From Candidatus Poribacteria bacterium (lineage in GTDB: Bacteria; Poribacteria; WGA-4E; WGA-3G): DNA of 37,828 bases. A program made the translations under genes and the position numbers. Positions 1 to 7,684 of the stretch are shown here, piece after piece (position 1 is the first letter of the stretch; every line of letters starts with the position of its first letter). The stretch lies in assembly GCA_022827225.1 (NCBI GenBank), contig JAJDTJ010000142.1:1-37828 (forward strand). Reading direction: 5' to 3'. Below the pieces are notes generated by a model that saw only the letters and a list, made by a program, of their open reading frames with translations, ran no database searches and had not been told where the DNA came from.

Positions 1-411
1 TCCAAACTCGAAACCATCCCAATCCGTGTATTTGTAAGCGAAGTGTTTGCCATCAGGGGACCATGTCGGATCACCTCTCCAACCCTTTGCTTTTTTCTTG
101 AAGACGCGTCGGACGTTGGATCCATCGGGGTTCATCAGATATAGGTCTCGCACGCGCGTGCCTTGGCGATCCGAGACGAAGAGGATCTTATCACCTGTCG
201 GAGACCAAGCTGCCTGAAGATCAGTAGCGGGATGTTGTGTCAGGTTCACCTGTTCGGATCCGTCTGGATTCATCATGTAAATCTCCCGATTCCCATCGCG
301 TGTAGAGGTAAACAGGATTTTGGGTGTTGTTGGTGCTTTTGCAAAAATTGGACACATCGTTCCACCCATCAGCAGCAAGACAGTGAGAAAAAAAATCAAT
401 ACTTGTCTCAT
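1..411 (-). CDS. TolB-like beta-propeller exported protein (3' end outside window)
   Basis: Reading leftward from an ATG at 411, 137 codons are open to the window edge, so the C-terminus is missing. The protein begins with a Sec-type signal peptide (MRQVLIFFLTVLLLMGG, then a cleavable-looking region ending near FAKA). It continues with repeated PD40/WD40-like units: KILFTSTRDGNREIYMMNPD, then KILFVSDR, then DLYLMNPDGS, then WSPDGKHFAYK. That pattern is typical of TolB-type beta-propellers located in the periplasm, where they usually serve as protein-binding scaffolds. A GGAG motif lies 8 bases before the ATG. It is co-directional with the RiPP-like genes upstream, but 172 bases and hairpin-forming sequence separate them, so co-transcription is uncertain. 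The function of this particular protein is unknown. Confidence 0.85.
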   Translation of the reverse strand, partial: MRQVLIFFLTVLLLMGGTMCPIFAKAPTTPKILFTSTRDGNREIYMMNPDGSEQVNLTQHPATDLQAAWSPTGDKILFVSDRQGTRVRDLYLMNPDGSNVRRVFKKKAKGWRGDPTWSPDGKHFAYKYTDWDGFEFG

Positions 412-503
412 ACCCGTTTCTCCTATTGGAAATTTTCAAACAGAACCACGCACGTCCCTTCTGTCCTGAATGATTCAAAGCCAGAATTATGCATAGTATA
501 TCG

Positions 504-534
504 GAGCGTATGGCAGCAAAACTACCATACGCTC
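504..534. repeat. Inverted repeat (hairpin) after the small-peptide gene
   Basis: The sequence GAGCGTATGG at 504-513 is perfectly complementary to CCATACGCTC at 525-534, with an 11-base loop. There is no run of T on either side, so it is not a textbook intrinsic terminator. It lies in the 172-bp gap after the peptide gene. Two more short hairpins sit next to it (AGTCC/GGACT near 538-552 and GCGG/CCGC near 553-566). The cluster may stabilise or end the transcript. Confidence 0.5.
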
Positions 535-583
535 AAAAGTCCCGAAAGGACTGCGGTTTACACCGCGGACTCTCTCGAAAATA

Positions 584-832
584 TTAATGTGGTATACAGG
601 TCCCATACCATTCATCGCAAATCTTAACCCAAGGCCCCTCACAGTCGCGACCAGCAGGGCATTCATCGTCATCTTGGCACCACTGTGCTTCAGCCTGTGG
701 TGTTCCGACAATAGCATGTGCCAGCAACAGACCGCCTGCTGCGACACCGAGTGTCAAGGGCGACTTCACACCGACCTTACCGTCCTCAGACGCAATATAT
801 TCGCGGATTTTACCGCGGAGATTCTTTTTCAT
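584..832 (-). CDS. Candidate RiPP precursor peptide, 82 aa, five-cysteine core
   Basis: This small gene starts at an ATG at 832, preceded by a near-perfect Shine-Dalgarno (AGGAGGTG, about 7 bases spacing), which suggests high expression. Residues 1-28 are charged and leader-like (MKKNLRGKIREYIASEDGKV). Residues 29-44 are hydrophobic with a Gly-Gly pair. The junction Ala47-Glu48-Ala49 looks like a signal-peptidase or processing site. The remaining 33 residues (Gln50-His82) have cysteines at core positions 3, 9, 15, 23 and 30, are rich in Asp/Glu/Trp, and contain no Ser and only one Thr. It lies 99 bases downstream of two glycosyltransferases with RRE-like N-terminal domains, as expected for a ribosomally made, modified peptide. 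The alternative is a small disulfide-rich secreted protein unrelated to the glycosyltransferases. I recognise no named family. Confidence 0.75.
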   Translation of the reverse strand: MKKNLRGKIREYIASEDGKVGVKSPLTLGVAAGGLLLAHAIVGTPQAEAQWCQDDDECPAGRDCEGPWVKICDEWYGTCIPH

Positions 833-931
833 TCAAACTCACCTCCTCTCTTTTTACCAGGAATCTCACCCCGGCGGGATACGTCTCCCAACAGCAGTCG
901 GGAAACATCTGGTTTCCAGCGAGAAACACAA

Positions 932-2575
932 TCATATACATACAGAGCCTCCGCACTGAAAATGCTTGAAAACCGATGCGACTTCAGCAGACGTATGCTT
1001 TTCCGCCAACGCCTCCGCCAAAGCCGTCTCAAGATCATCATATCTATTGATTCCCAATCGATATACACTGGACTTTAGCGCGCCCGTCTCCGGTTCATAC
1101 CGCCGGCAGAAAATCGGTGGGAACAGCGTTCGTTGTGTTCCAAAATCGTCTGTCTCTCGTTGAAGACCTTCCGCGAACAGTTGTACAATCGCCTGTGCTG
1201 TGTCCTTCCGCGTATGTCGCTGAACGATCCGTTGTGAAAAATCTTCACACAGACCGCGCACCTCAGAAGGCTGCAACCACTTGTATATCGTCTTTGATAA
1301 TTCTGTCATTGACACGTGGAAATTGCCAAAGTGATCCCAGTCCGCATTCACGGCAACACCGGCACCCGCAACCTCCTCCGGCATCCCATACTTTGATAGC
1401 GCAACACAAGGTGCCCCGAACGCCATCGCCTCCAAAACAATAGACAACGGTGTCCCCGGCATTGCAGGGAAACATACCAGATCCAACGCCTGAAAAAATA
1501 TCGGTAGAACCGAACGCGTCTCCTCATCATCCGCACTGAAAACGACCACATTCTCCGGCGGATGTTGGTAGTGATCCGCCAGCATCGCGTCATAAACGAA
1601 GACAGCCAGATGTGGGTTGGCGCGAGCAAACGCAGAAATCCATGCCGCGCCACGATTCGGTTCAAATCCAGAGATTAACCCGACAATCGGTTGCTTCGTG
1701 AACATCGGTTTCTCAAAGATAGCCGCAGTGTGCTGTTTTGCCAACGCCTTATCACCGATCGGAGGGACGACATCTATACCATCAGGAATCACGCGCACAT
1801 TTTGCACGGGAACACCCAACTCAGCGAGCCATTCCTTCATCCACGAGGCTTTGACAACCAGCGTATCTTTTGAATGTTGAAACGCGCTAAGCGTCAGGAG
1901 TGTCTTCAGCAAACTGTGTCGAAGCTGCTGGACACCATCTATGCAGTGAACAATCGGGACATCAGGCACCCGATAGTATAACAAATCGTCCGTCAAGAAT
2001 TGCGACAGGAGCAAGATACCGTCATATCCATCGAGGGCATACCACGGGGCTACTAAGGCGTTACTTTTCGGGACCCGTAGGTTCCGAACCCGAACCTCAT
2101 CAAAATCGGGTGTCTCATTTTTTTCTGCACCGATTTCCGAAAAAGCCAACGTTTCCAATTCAGCGAATGCCGAGAGATGTTTCAAAAACTGGTAGCGGTT
2201 CAGTCCAGTGAGATAGTCCAACGCCGTCTTCTCATTCGTAAAATGGAATGGGACCAACAACTTTGGCACCCGATCTGTCTGCTCGTCCTTAACACGCGTC
2301 GGTGCGACGGGTTCAACAATCGGACTTAAAAGGGATCCCTGCTGTCGAAGCGATTCTAAACGTTCTATTCCGTCAAAGATAGTCGTTAATTTGTATTTTC
2401 CTTTTAACCGCTCCACAATCTGATACCGCGTCTGGGATTCATAACGCCCCAGAATCTCCCATTCCACATCGTTTATCTGGATGAGATCGCCCGTTTCAAG
2501 GTCCGCCACATACTTGTGACCGTCCTGTTCAAATTTATGATGACGTTTTAATCGGTAACGCCTCCGAGATACCAT
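932..2575 (-). CDS. RRE-like/glycosyltransferase (GT-B fold) fusion, degenerate E-x7-E
   Basis: The 547-residue protein has two parts. Residues about 8-85 resemble a PqqD-like RiPP recognition element (FEQDGHKYVADLETGD, then a helix-rich region ending RLESLRQQGSLL). The rest is a GT4-like glycosyltransferase of the GT-B fold, with NVRVIPDGIDV as the interdomain signature and LSIVLEAMAFGAPCVAL as the nucleotide-sugar-binding block. The second Glu of the usual E-x7-E motif is present (Glu382), but the first is replaced by Gly374, so activity may be altered. I chose the ATG at 2575 because AGGAGT sits 7 bases upstream; an in-frame TTG at 2593 has no such site. It follows the other glycosyltransferase by 123 bp and precedes the peptide gene by 99 bp, so it probably glycosylates or binds that peptide. 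An ordinary cell-surface glycosyltransferase is the alternative. Confidence 0.8.
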   Translation of the reverse strand: MVSRRRYRLKRHHKFEQDGHKYVADLETGDLIQINDVEWEILGRYESQTRYQIVERLKGKYKLTTIFDGIERLESLRQQGSLLSPIVEPVAPTRVKDEQTDRVPKLLVPFHFTNEKTALDYLTGLNRYQFLKHLSAFAELETLAFSEIGAEKNETPDFDEVRVRNLRVPKSNALVAPWYALDGYDGILLLSQFLTDDLLYYRVPDVPIVHCIDGVQQLRHSLLKTLLTLSAFQHSKDTLVVKASWMKEWLAELGVPVQNVRVIPDGIDVVPPIGDKALAKQHTAAIFEKPMFTKQPIVGLISGFEPNRGAAWISAFARANPHLAVFVYDAMLADHYQHPPENVVVFSADDEETRSVLPIFFQALDLVCFPAMPGTPLSIVLEAMAFGAPCVALSKYGMPEEVAGAGVAVNADWDHFGNFHVSMTELSKTIYKWLQPSEVRGLCEDFSQRIVQRHTRKDTAQAIVQLFAEGLQRETDDFGTQRTLFPPIFCRRYEPETGALKSSVYRLGINRYDDLETALAEALAEKHTSAEVASVFKHFQCGGSVCI

Positions 2576-2698
2576 AATTTTACTCCTACTCAAAGTAATA
2601 AAATGCCTAAAATGCCTAAAGTTGGTAAGTTTGTTGAAACTTCCTCACTTTAGCACACTTCTAAACTTCCTTTCTGCGCAGAACGTTAAAAGGATTGA

Positions 2699-4414
2699 TT
2701 AGGTAGTCGCATCAATTAAGCCCCGAACCCTCTGAAGAATCGCCTTTGCCTCTGTGTCATCCGCAACCAACTCAGCGAGAATTGACTCCGCCTCTCTGGG
2801 TGTATGGTTTTTCAAAATGCTCAGCACGACTCCATCCTCAGGGCGCAACGGATACACTGCATCCCGCATCAAACACCGCTCGTAATTCGCATTCATACTG
2901 AGTAAAACCGACCTACATTTCAGTTCTTGTGATTCTTCATCTTCTACGGGTGGTGTTGGCGCGAACACATTCAAGAGCTTGTTCGGATTGATTAATTTCT
3001 TCTTCTGATGGAGCATCTCAAACAATTTCACAATCCTCTCTGCGGTCTTATGCCAAGTGAATTTCTCTGCCCGTTGCCTTGCTCTCTCGGAGAATCCGTC
3101 CCACATTTCTGTATTATTCAACAATGAGTTGATCTTTACAGAAAAGTCAACCGGACACGGATAACTTACGAGCGTTGCAACATCGTGGTCGAAATTCGCA
3201 GCATCCGCAACCAGACCGGCATCGCCGACGACCGACGGCACACCATCGAAGTTCGGGACTATAGGCGGCACACCACACGCCATTGCCTCAAGCACTGTCA
3301 ATCCGAATGTTTCCTCACCCGACATTGATGGAAAACAATAAACATCAAACGCATTGTAGATAACCGGTAACTTCTCACGCGGATGGAAACCGACATACAC
3401 GAGATTATTAGGGAGCTCGCGTGAAGCATACCTCCCCAGATTTGGTCCCGCGATCAAAAAAAGGAGATGTGGATTCAGTTCTGCCAACTTCAAGTAGACA
3501 GAAGCACCCTTTTCAGATTGTACCCGAGAGAGATAACCGACAGTCGGCGCAATCTCAATCCGATCGTCACCGATTTCTTCAGCAATTTCGTGCTTCGCCG
3601 CCGCTTTATCCATCGGACGGAACAACTTTGAATCAACACCATTCGGCAATGTATGGAAGAAACTCGGGTCCCAGACATAATCCGCATAAAAATCACGGAC
3701 GTAATCCGATGGTGCGGTAAACCCATCACAATCCCGCATCGCTGCATAATGCCGAAAAATTGAATTCATGGCATGCCCAGCGTGTCCACGCGGCGCGTGA
3801 CACTGAACGAGGATGGGCGGGAATTCCGGGTATTGGTAAAGCGGAAGCAACCATCGATCGTGCTCCTGATGCAAGGTCAGAATACCGTAATATGTCTCAG
3901 CAATCTTCGATCGAAGGCGAATGAGGTCATCAATGCCGATATCGACTTCGTATACCCCGTTCGTGATCTTCCGATTCCGAGAACCCGCAAAGTGCAGGTC
4001 GGTGTATTCAACGAGATGTCGAATCATATAAGAGAGTGCCATGTTCGTGCCAGCCGATACCGTTTCAATATCAAAAAACGAATCCACATTGATACCGGGG
4101 ATCACAACAAGCAACTTCCGCCATTTACTCTCTGTCTTGAAACTGTACCGTAGATCCTCACCGCGATTGAACAACAAACCCTCTTTCTCAAGTTCCGCGA
4201 ACCGCTCAAACGCTTCAGAAATCTCGTCGTCTTCATAGGAAGCACTGAGTGTCTCAACAATCGCATCATCGGTCTGTGTTTCGACAAGTTTCAGGGTGTC
4301 CATCATGATAGCAGAGAGTTCAACAACACGCGCTTTCTCAAGGTCCGCAGCATAAAACTCACCCCCCGCCTGAAAAATATGAAGTTGATGTAAAATTTTT
4401 GGAAAACCGAGCAA
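2699..4414 (-). CDS. RRE-like/GT4 glycosyltransferase fusion
   Basis: This 571-residue protein starts at a TTG at 4414, supported by AAGGAAGG 8-9 bases upstream; the first internal ATG would delete part of a conserved domain. Residues about 8-85 (IFQAGGEFYAADLEKARVVE, ending FAELEKEGLLFN) match the PqqD-like peptide-binding domain that precedes many RiPP maturases. The remainder is a GT4-type glycosyltransferase, with the signatures HTLPNGVDSKLFRP and GYLSRVQSEKGA, and the complete E-x7-E motif (Glu368 and Glu376) in GEETFGLTVLEAMACGVPP. It is the first gene of the apparent operon GT, GT, peptide. A role in attaching a sugar to the co-encoded five-cysteine peptide is inference from domain fusion and gene order. 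The sugar and acceptor residue cannot be read from sequence. Confidence 0.85.
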   Translation of the reverse strand: MLGFPKILHQLHIFQAGGEFYAADLEKARVVELSAIMMDTLKLVETQTDDAIVETLSASYEDDEISEAFERFAELEKEGLLFNRGEDLRYSFKTESKWRKLLVVIPGINVDSFFDIETVSAGTNMALSYMIRHLVEYTDLHFAGSRNRKITNGVYEVDIGIDDLIRLRSKIAETYYGILTLHQEHDRWLLPLYQYPEFPPILVQCHAPRGHAGHAMNSIFRHYAAMRDCDGFTAPSDYVRDFYADYVWDPSFFHTLPNGVDSKLFRPMDKAAAKHEIAEEIGDDRIEIAPTVGYLSRVQSEKGASVYLKLAELNPHLLFLIAGPNLGRYASRELPNNLVYVGFHPREKLPVIYNAFDVYCFPSMSGEETFGLTVLEAMACGVPPIVPNFDGVPSVVGDAGLVADAANFDHDVATLVSYPCPVDFSVKINSLLNNTEMWDGFSERARQRAEKFTWHKTAERIVKLFEMLHQKKKLINPNKLLNVFAPTPPVEDEESQELKCRSVLLSMNANYERCLMRDAVYPLRPEDGVVLSILKNHTPREAESILAELVADDTEAKAILQRVRGLIDATT

Positions 4415-4481
4415 TTTTTTTTACCTTCCTTATTCTAAAAATTGAACTTTGCAACTCATGCATATTAACTCATGCATATTA

Positions 4482-4740
4482 AAGACCATTTTTTTAAGGT
4501 GTTTTCGTGCAAAATCGACAAAAAATGTCAAATTTATTTTTGGTATGCCGTTTTAGAAAAACAAATAATTCAACCTATATCTCCGAATAACTCTTGTGAT
4601 AACAGGGTTTTCGGACAGCTAATACTTGTGATTCAGCTAAAATACGGGAAGCAAAATTTTTTTTATTTAAAATTCAAAATTTGCATTTTTTTGACATTTT
4701 TTATCGATTTTGCACGAAAACACCTTAAAAAAATGGTCTT
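4482..4740. mobile_element. MITE-like element with 51-bp terminal inverted repeats and TA flanks
   Basis: Bases 4482-4532 and 4690-4740 are reverse complements over 51 bp with a single mismatch (4519 versus 4703), starting AAGACCATTTTTTTAAGG. The element is bounded on both sides by TA (4480-4481 and 4741-4742), which fits the TA target duplication of IS630/Tc1-mariner-type elements and their non-autonomous derivatives. The AT-rich interior of about 157 bp has no credible gene, though weak complementarity continues inward. Just left of it, a 14-base unit ending in CATGCATATTA is duplicated in tandem (about 4453-4480). The whole element could fold into one long hairpin upstream of the glycosyltransferase operon. 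The gap 4415-4851 holds nothing else that I can recognise. Confidence 0.65.
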
Positions 4741-4851
4741 TATAAAGAAATACTAAAGTTTGGACAATTTTAAGAATTAAAAAGTCGCACAATTTTTATA
4801 AATTTTCATCGCAGTGACCTTTTTTCTATTTTTCAAGGTCTTGCTGTATGA

Positions 4852-5442
4852 ATGGAAACAGAGTACTTAATAGATCTCTCAGATGAAATATTGCTGGCAC
4901 GTATTCAGAATGGAGATGATGACGCATTTGTCGCCCTCATAGAGAAGTATAAGTGACTGCTGAAAACCATCATCCATTATGAAATCCGCAATGTCGAGGA
5001 AGAAGCGGATATTTACCAAGAAACCGTCTTGGCGATTGTACGGCGCATCCGTCGACAAGCAGATGACATAGACTCCGCAGAACAGTGGCTGAAGCAGGTC
5101 GCGCGTAGTAAGTGCAAAGCGTTCCTTGTGAATGCGAAAAAACAGAGCCTTATCAAGGAGTCGGCTGAAGCACACTATGCTGCTACCGCTGAACAAGAAA
5201 GGCATTGCAGGTTCCAAGAGTATCACCTACAAGAACGCGTCCTTGGAATCCGAGAGGTTGTTGAGAAGATGAGTTCCATTTACGTAGAAGTTTTTGAATT
5301 GTGGGAACAGGGACTGACAGAGACTGAATCAGCAGCTGTGCTAAAGATTTTGCCAAACACCGTAAAGTCTCGGCGGAACAAGATACGAAAAGTCGTCCGT
5401 GAACGTCTCGGTGTGTCGCTTCCGCCAAAAAAGCGGAAATGA
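4852..5442 (+). pseudogene. ECF-type RNA polymerase sigma factor with in-frame TGA
   Basis: An ATG at 4852 opens METEYLIDLSDEILLARIQN, followed by a sigma region 2 (DAFVALIEKYK). A TGA stop then falls at 4954-4956, codon 35. The same frame continues without further interruption to 5442 with the rest of region 2 (EEEADIYQETVLAIVRRI, WLKQVARSKCKAFLV) and a helix-turn-helix region 4 (ELWEQGLTETESAAVLKILP, then NTVKSRRNKIRKVV). The total of 196 codons is the usual length for an ECF sigma factor. One base change (for example CGA or GGA to TGA) explains the break. Other genes here end in TGA, so recoding is unlikely. It may be a recent pseudogene, a sequencing error, or expressed from an internal start without region 2.1. 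No anti-sigma gene is visible beside it. Confidence 0.75.
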
Positions 5443-5520
5443 ACCCGCAATTCGATCAGGAGTTATCGGGTCTCGTGAAAATGGGAAACCGAATGACGCT
5501 GTGTCAAAAATCGCATTTTT

Positions 5521-5549
5521 TTCACAATTAATTTCAGAATTGATATAAT
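5521..5549 (+). promoter_or_regulatory. Sigma70-type promoter candidate
   Basis: TTCACA (5521-5526) and TATAAT (5544-5549) are separated by 17 bases. They would start a transcript near 5556 with a leader of about 170 bases before the gene at 5724. A second, extended -10 box (TGC before TATAAT at 5701-5706) lies too close to that gene to leave room for its ribosome-binding site. The rest of 5443-5723 holds nothing I recognise. Confidence 0.4.
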
Positions 5550-5723
5550 GTTTCTCATGGCGAAGGCATTTGTGATGTGGCATCGGTCCTACGACACACC
5601 CATACCGCGAATAGCACTGTCGTTGTGAGTTTTAGATGAGAATGACAGCCCTGGTTTTCTATTGTATCACAAAGACAAGTATAATTGGAAACCAGCATGC
5701 TATAATACAGAAAGGAACTGAAA

Positions 5724-6524
5724 ATGCTACGCACATTTAAAACCCTCATCATCGCTACGGCGATTCTTTCGCTTTTTTTCTTGTTTCTAACCTCCACTGA
5801 AGCCTTTGAGATTAGTCAGATGTATTCGACCTATGATGAATCTGAAAACCGCGGATGTCTCTACATCACAGCTTATGTCGAAACAGACTCCCCGTATTTA
5901 TACGTCTACTGGTATATTGATGGCGTTCAGCAAAGTATTTCTGGGGGGCCGAGTACAAGTGCCTATTTCTCTCCCAATTCTTCGGACTTCCCCGGGAGTT
6001 CCGACGGGACTACTTATACCATTGAGGCTGTTGCCTACCAATACGATCCAGAGACGAACCTCATGTTGTCGGACTCGGATTCTTACTCTGTGACAGTCTA
6101 CGCCCCCTGTCGGGAGACAGCAGCATCTCTGACGGCATCCGTCACATCGTGTAGCTGGAACGGTCGGACGGCATCGGTGACATCGTTTGCCTCGATCGAG
6201 CACACAGGCGGGGATGACGCGCCCAGTGTGACTTATGTACTGAACTTTGGTTTTGAAGTGTATCTACTCCAAGCGGACGGTACACGGGACGAAGATGTAT
6301 TCAAAGCGCTACCGGAAGGCATAGGTGGGACCGTCCATGCAGGCGATGCCAAGGTTTCGAAGAACTACTCGAATTCCTTTACCTTGGGCGATGGCTGGCT
6401 GGAAGGCGAAACGTTTGAAGTTTATACGAGAGCGACCGCTTGGGCGATAAATAATGAAAGAAACGCGGAGGCGCAGGAGTGCATGGATGATGATAGTGCC
6501 TCCTTTACCATTCCCGAAAACTAA
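5724..6524 (+). CDS. Secreted beta-rich protein of unknown function, 266 aa
   Basis: The protein starts with a clear Sec signal peptide (MLRTFKTLIIATAILSLFFL, cleavage likely after TEA near residue 27). The ATG at 5724 has AAGGAA about 8 bases upstream. The mature part is rich in Ser, Thr, Tyr and Asp and shows two probable beta-sandwich (Ig-like) halves. The first contains YLYVYWYIDGVQ and TIEAVAYQYDPET. The second begins near residue 135 (ASLTASVTSCSWNGRTASVT) and includes TYVLNFGFEVYLLQAD. Four cysteines lie in the mature chain. It resembles extracellular or surface Ig-fold proteins, but I do not recognise a family. A hairpin follows, then the co-directional TolB-like gene 66 bases downstream. 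Confidence 0.75.
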   Translation: MLRTFKTLIIATAILSLFFLFLTSTEAFEISQMYSTYDESENRGCLYITAYVETDSPYLYVYWYIDGVQQSISGGPSTSAYFSPNSSDFPGSSDGTTYTIEAVAYQYDPETNLMLSDSDSYSVTVYAPCRETAASLTASVTSCSWNGRTASVTSFASIEHTGGDDAPSVTYVLNFGFEVYLLQADGTRDEDVFKALPEGIGGTVHAGDAKVSKNYSNSFTLGDGWLEGETFEVYTRATAWAINNERNAEAQECMDDDSASFTIPEN

Positions 6525-6542
6525 TCTTGACCCTGATTTTTC

Positions 6543-6572
6543 ATGCGCGGGGGGCTCAAGCTCCCCGCGCAT
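6543..6572. terminator. GC-rich hairpin between two genes
   Basis: ATGCGCGGGG (6543-6552) pairs perfectly with CCCCGCGCAT (6563-6572) around a 10-base segment that can itself pair (AGCT inside). No T run follows. It lies 18 bases after the stop of the secreted protein and just before the Shine-Dalgarno of the next gene, so it could attenuate read-through or protect the 3' end. Confidence 0.5.
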
Positions 6573-6590
6573 CTCACAAGGAGGACGTAG

Positions 6591-7628
6591 ATGCTCCCGA
6601 CACGATGGAAAGCCGTATGCGGTGCCGCAATCGCATTGTATTTACTGTTCGGGTTCGGTCCCGCTCTCACCCCTGTAGATGGGAAAATCGTATTTTCGTC
6701 TCGACGCAACGGCGATACGGCATCGCATATCTATCTGATGGACGATGATGGCAGCAATGTCGAGCGACTCACAGACCCTGCTTTTTATGATATACTCCCT
6801 CGATGGTTCCCTGATGGCAGACAAGTCTTATTTCAGAGAGACCTCTCGGAGGGAAACGGGGCTGTAGAGAACGCTGAGTTTTATATTCTCGATCTCAAAA
6901 GCGGCATGGCACGGCTCTTTATGGAGAATCACCCGAGCGACACGGACCCCGTTGTATCACCGGATGGCAAATACATCGTCTTTAGTAGTAGACGCGCGGG
7001 TGCCCGCCGGGATATCTATGTGCTAAACTTGGAAACCGGGCATCTGAAACAATTAACAGACATCGGTGATAGGAGGGGATGGGCGTACCGAACGGACTGG
7101 TCCCCGGACGGTCACCACATCGCGTATGAGTTGGAGGTTGCACCGGACGGTGATAATATATGGCTGATGAGTGCCAACGGGCACCATAAAAAACGGTTCA
7201 CACCCCTCCCGAAAGGCCCGAATATCATTTTCCGAGGTGCCCCGTATTGGTCGCCATCGGGTAAATATATCATGTATTCCGAAACCGCACGATCGCCTGA
7301 TTTACAGCAGAATCTCTCCGCGGCCCTCATCATTCAGAGCGTGCAGACAACGCTTCGTAGGGTCCACAAATTCCCAAAAGTATCTCTGATAGCACGAGCC
7401 TGTTGGATGGGTTCAGATAGAACTGTGCTTTTATCGATGAAAGACGATTACACTGACCCCTTCTCGAATTACGAAATCTATCGCTATGAGCTGGGGAGCC
7501 GTCAATTGACGAACCTGACGAATCAGCCGGGGGGCGACTATCAACCGCACTGGCATGCGGGTCCCCTCTCGGTGTTCCCTGTGGAGAAACTCACGACGCT
7601 CTGGGGTAAACTGAAACAAATGGAGTGA
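6591..7628 (+). CDS. TolB-like beta-propeller exported protein
   Basis: The 345-residue protein starts at an ATG with AAGGAGG 5-6 bases upstream. A hydrophobic signal (residues about 5-27, AVCGAAIALYLLFGFGPAL) is followed by repeated PD40-type blades: KIVFSSRRNGDTASHIYLMD, FPDGRQVLFQRD, SPDGKYIVFSSRRAGARRDI, SPDGHHIAYE, SPSGKYIMYSE and, near the end, NYEIYRYELGSRQLTNLT. That is the pattern of a TolB C-terminal-like six-bladed propeller in the periplasm. No TolB N-terminal domain is present and no Pal or TolA genes lie nearby, so it is not tolB itself. It probably acts as a binding scaffold or sensor. It is similar in type, not clearly in sequence detail, to the fragment at 1-411. Confidence 0.85.
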   Translation: MLPTRWKAVCGAAIALYLLFGFGPALTPVDGKIVFSSRRNGDTASHIYLMDDDGSNVERLTDPAFYDILPRWFPDGRQVLFQRDLSEGNGAVENAEFYILDLKSGMARLFMENHPSDTDPVVSPDGKYIVFSSRRAGARRDIYVLNLETGHLKQLTDIGDRRGWAYRTDWSPDGHHIAYELEVAPDGDNIWLMSANGHHKKRFTPLPKGPNIIFRGAPYWSPSGKYIMYSETARSPDLQQNLSAALIIQSVQTTLRRVHKFPKVSLIARACWMGSDRTVLLSMKDDYTDPFSNYEIYRYELGSRQLTNLTNQPGGDYQPHWHAGPLSVFPVEKLTTLWGKLKQME

Positions 7629-7631
7629 TTT

Positions 7632-7658
7632 GACATCCGTACGTCCGAAAGGGATGTC
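7632..7658. terminator. Hairpin between convergent genes
   Basis: GACATCC (7632-7638) and GGATGTC (7652-7658) can pair. They sit in the 56-bp gap between the convergent propeller and aldo/keto reductase genes, the expected place for a shared terminator. No strong T run is present. Confidence 0.4.
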
Positions 7659-7684
7659 TATCAGTAACAAAAACTGAAACTTGT

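Noticed and set aside
4472..4756. A 94-codon open frame across the inverted-repeat element
   Set aside because: Its composition is that of the AT-rich hairpin, it has no ribosome-binding site or known motif, and both ends are the inverted repeats.
4954..4956. TGA recoded as Gly or Trp
   Set aside because: TruD, the propeller at 6591 and other genes end in TGA, and no other gene has an internal TGA. A local mutation or error is simpler.
5548..5628. A 26-residue open frame (MFLMAKAFVMWHRSYDTP)
   Set aside because: No ribosome-binding site, and its ATG overlaps the predicted -10 box. It is more likely the untranslated leader of the gene at 5724.
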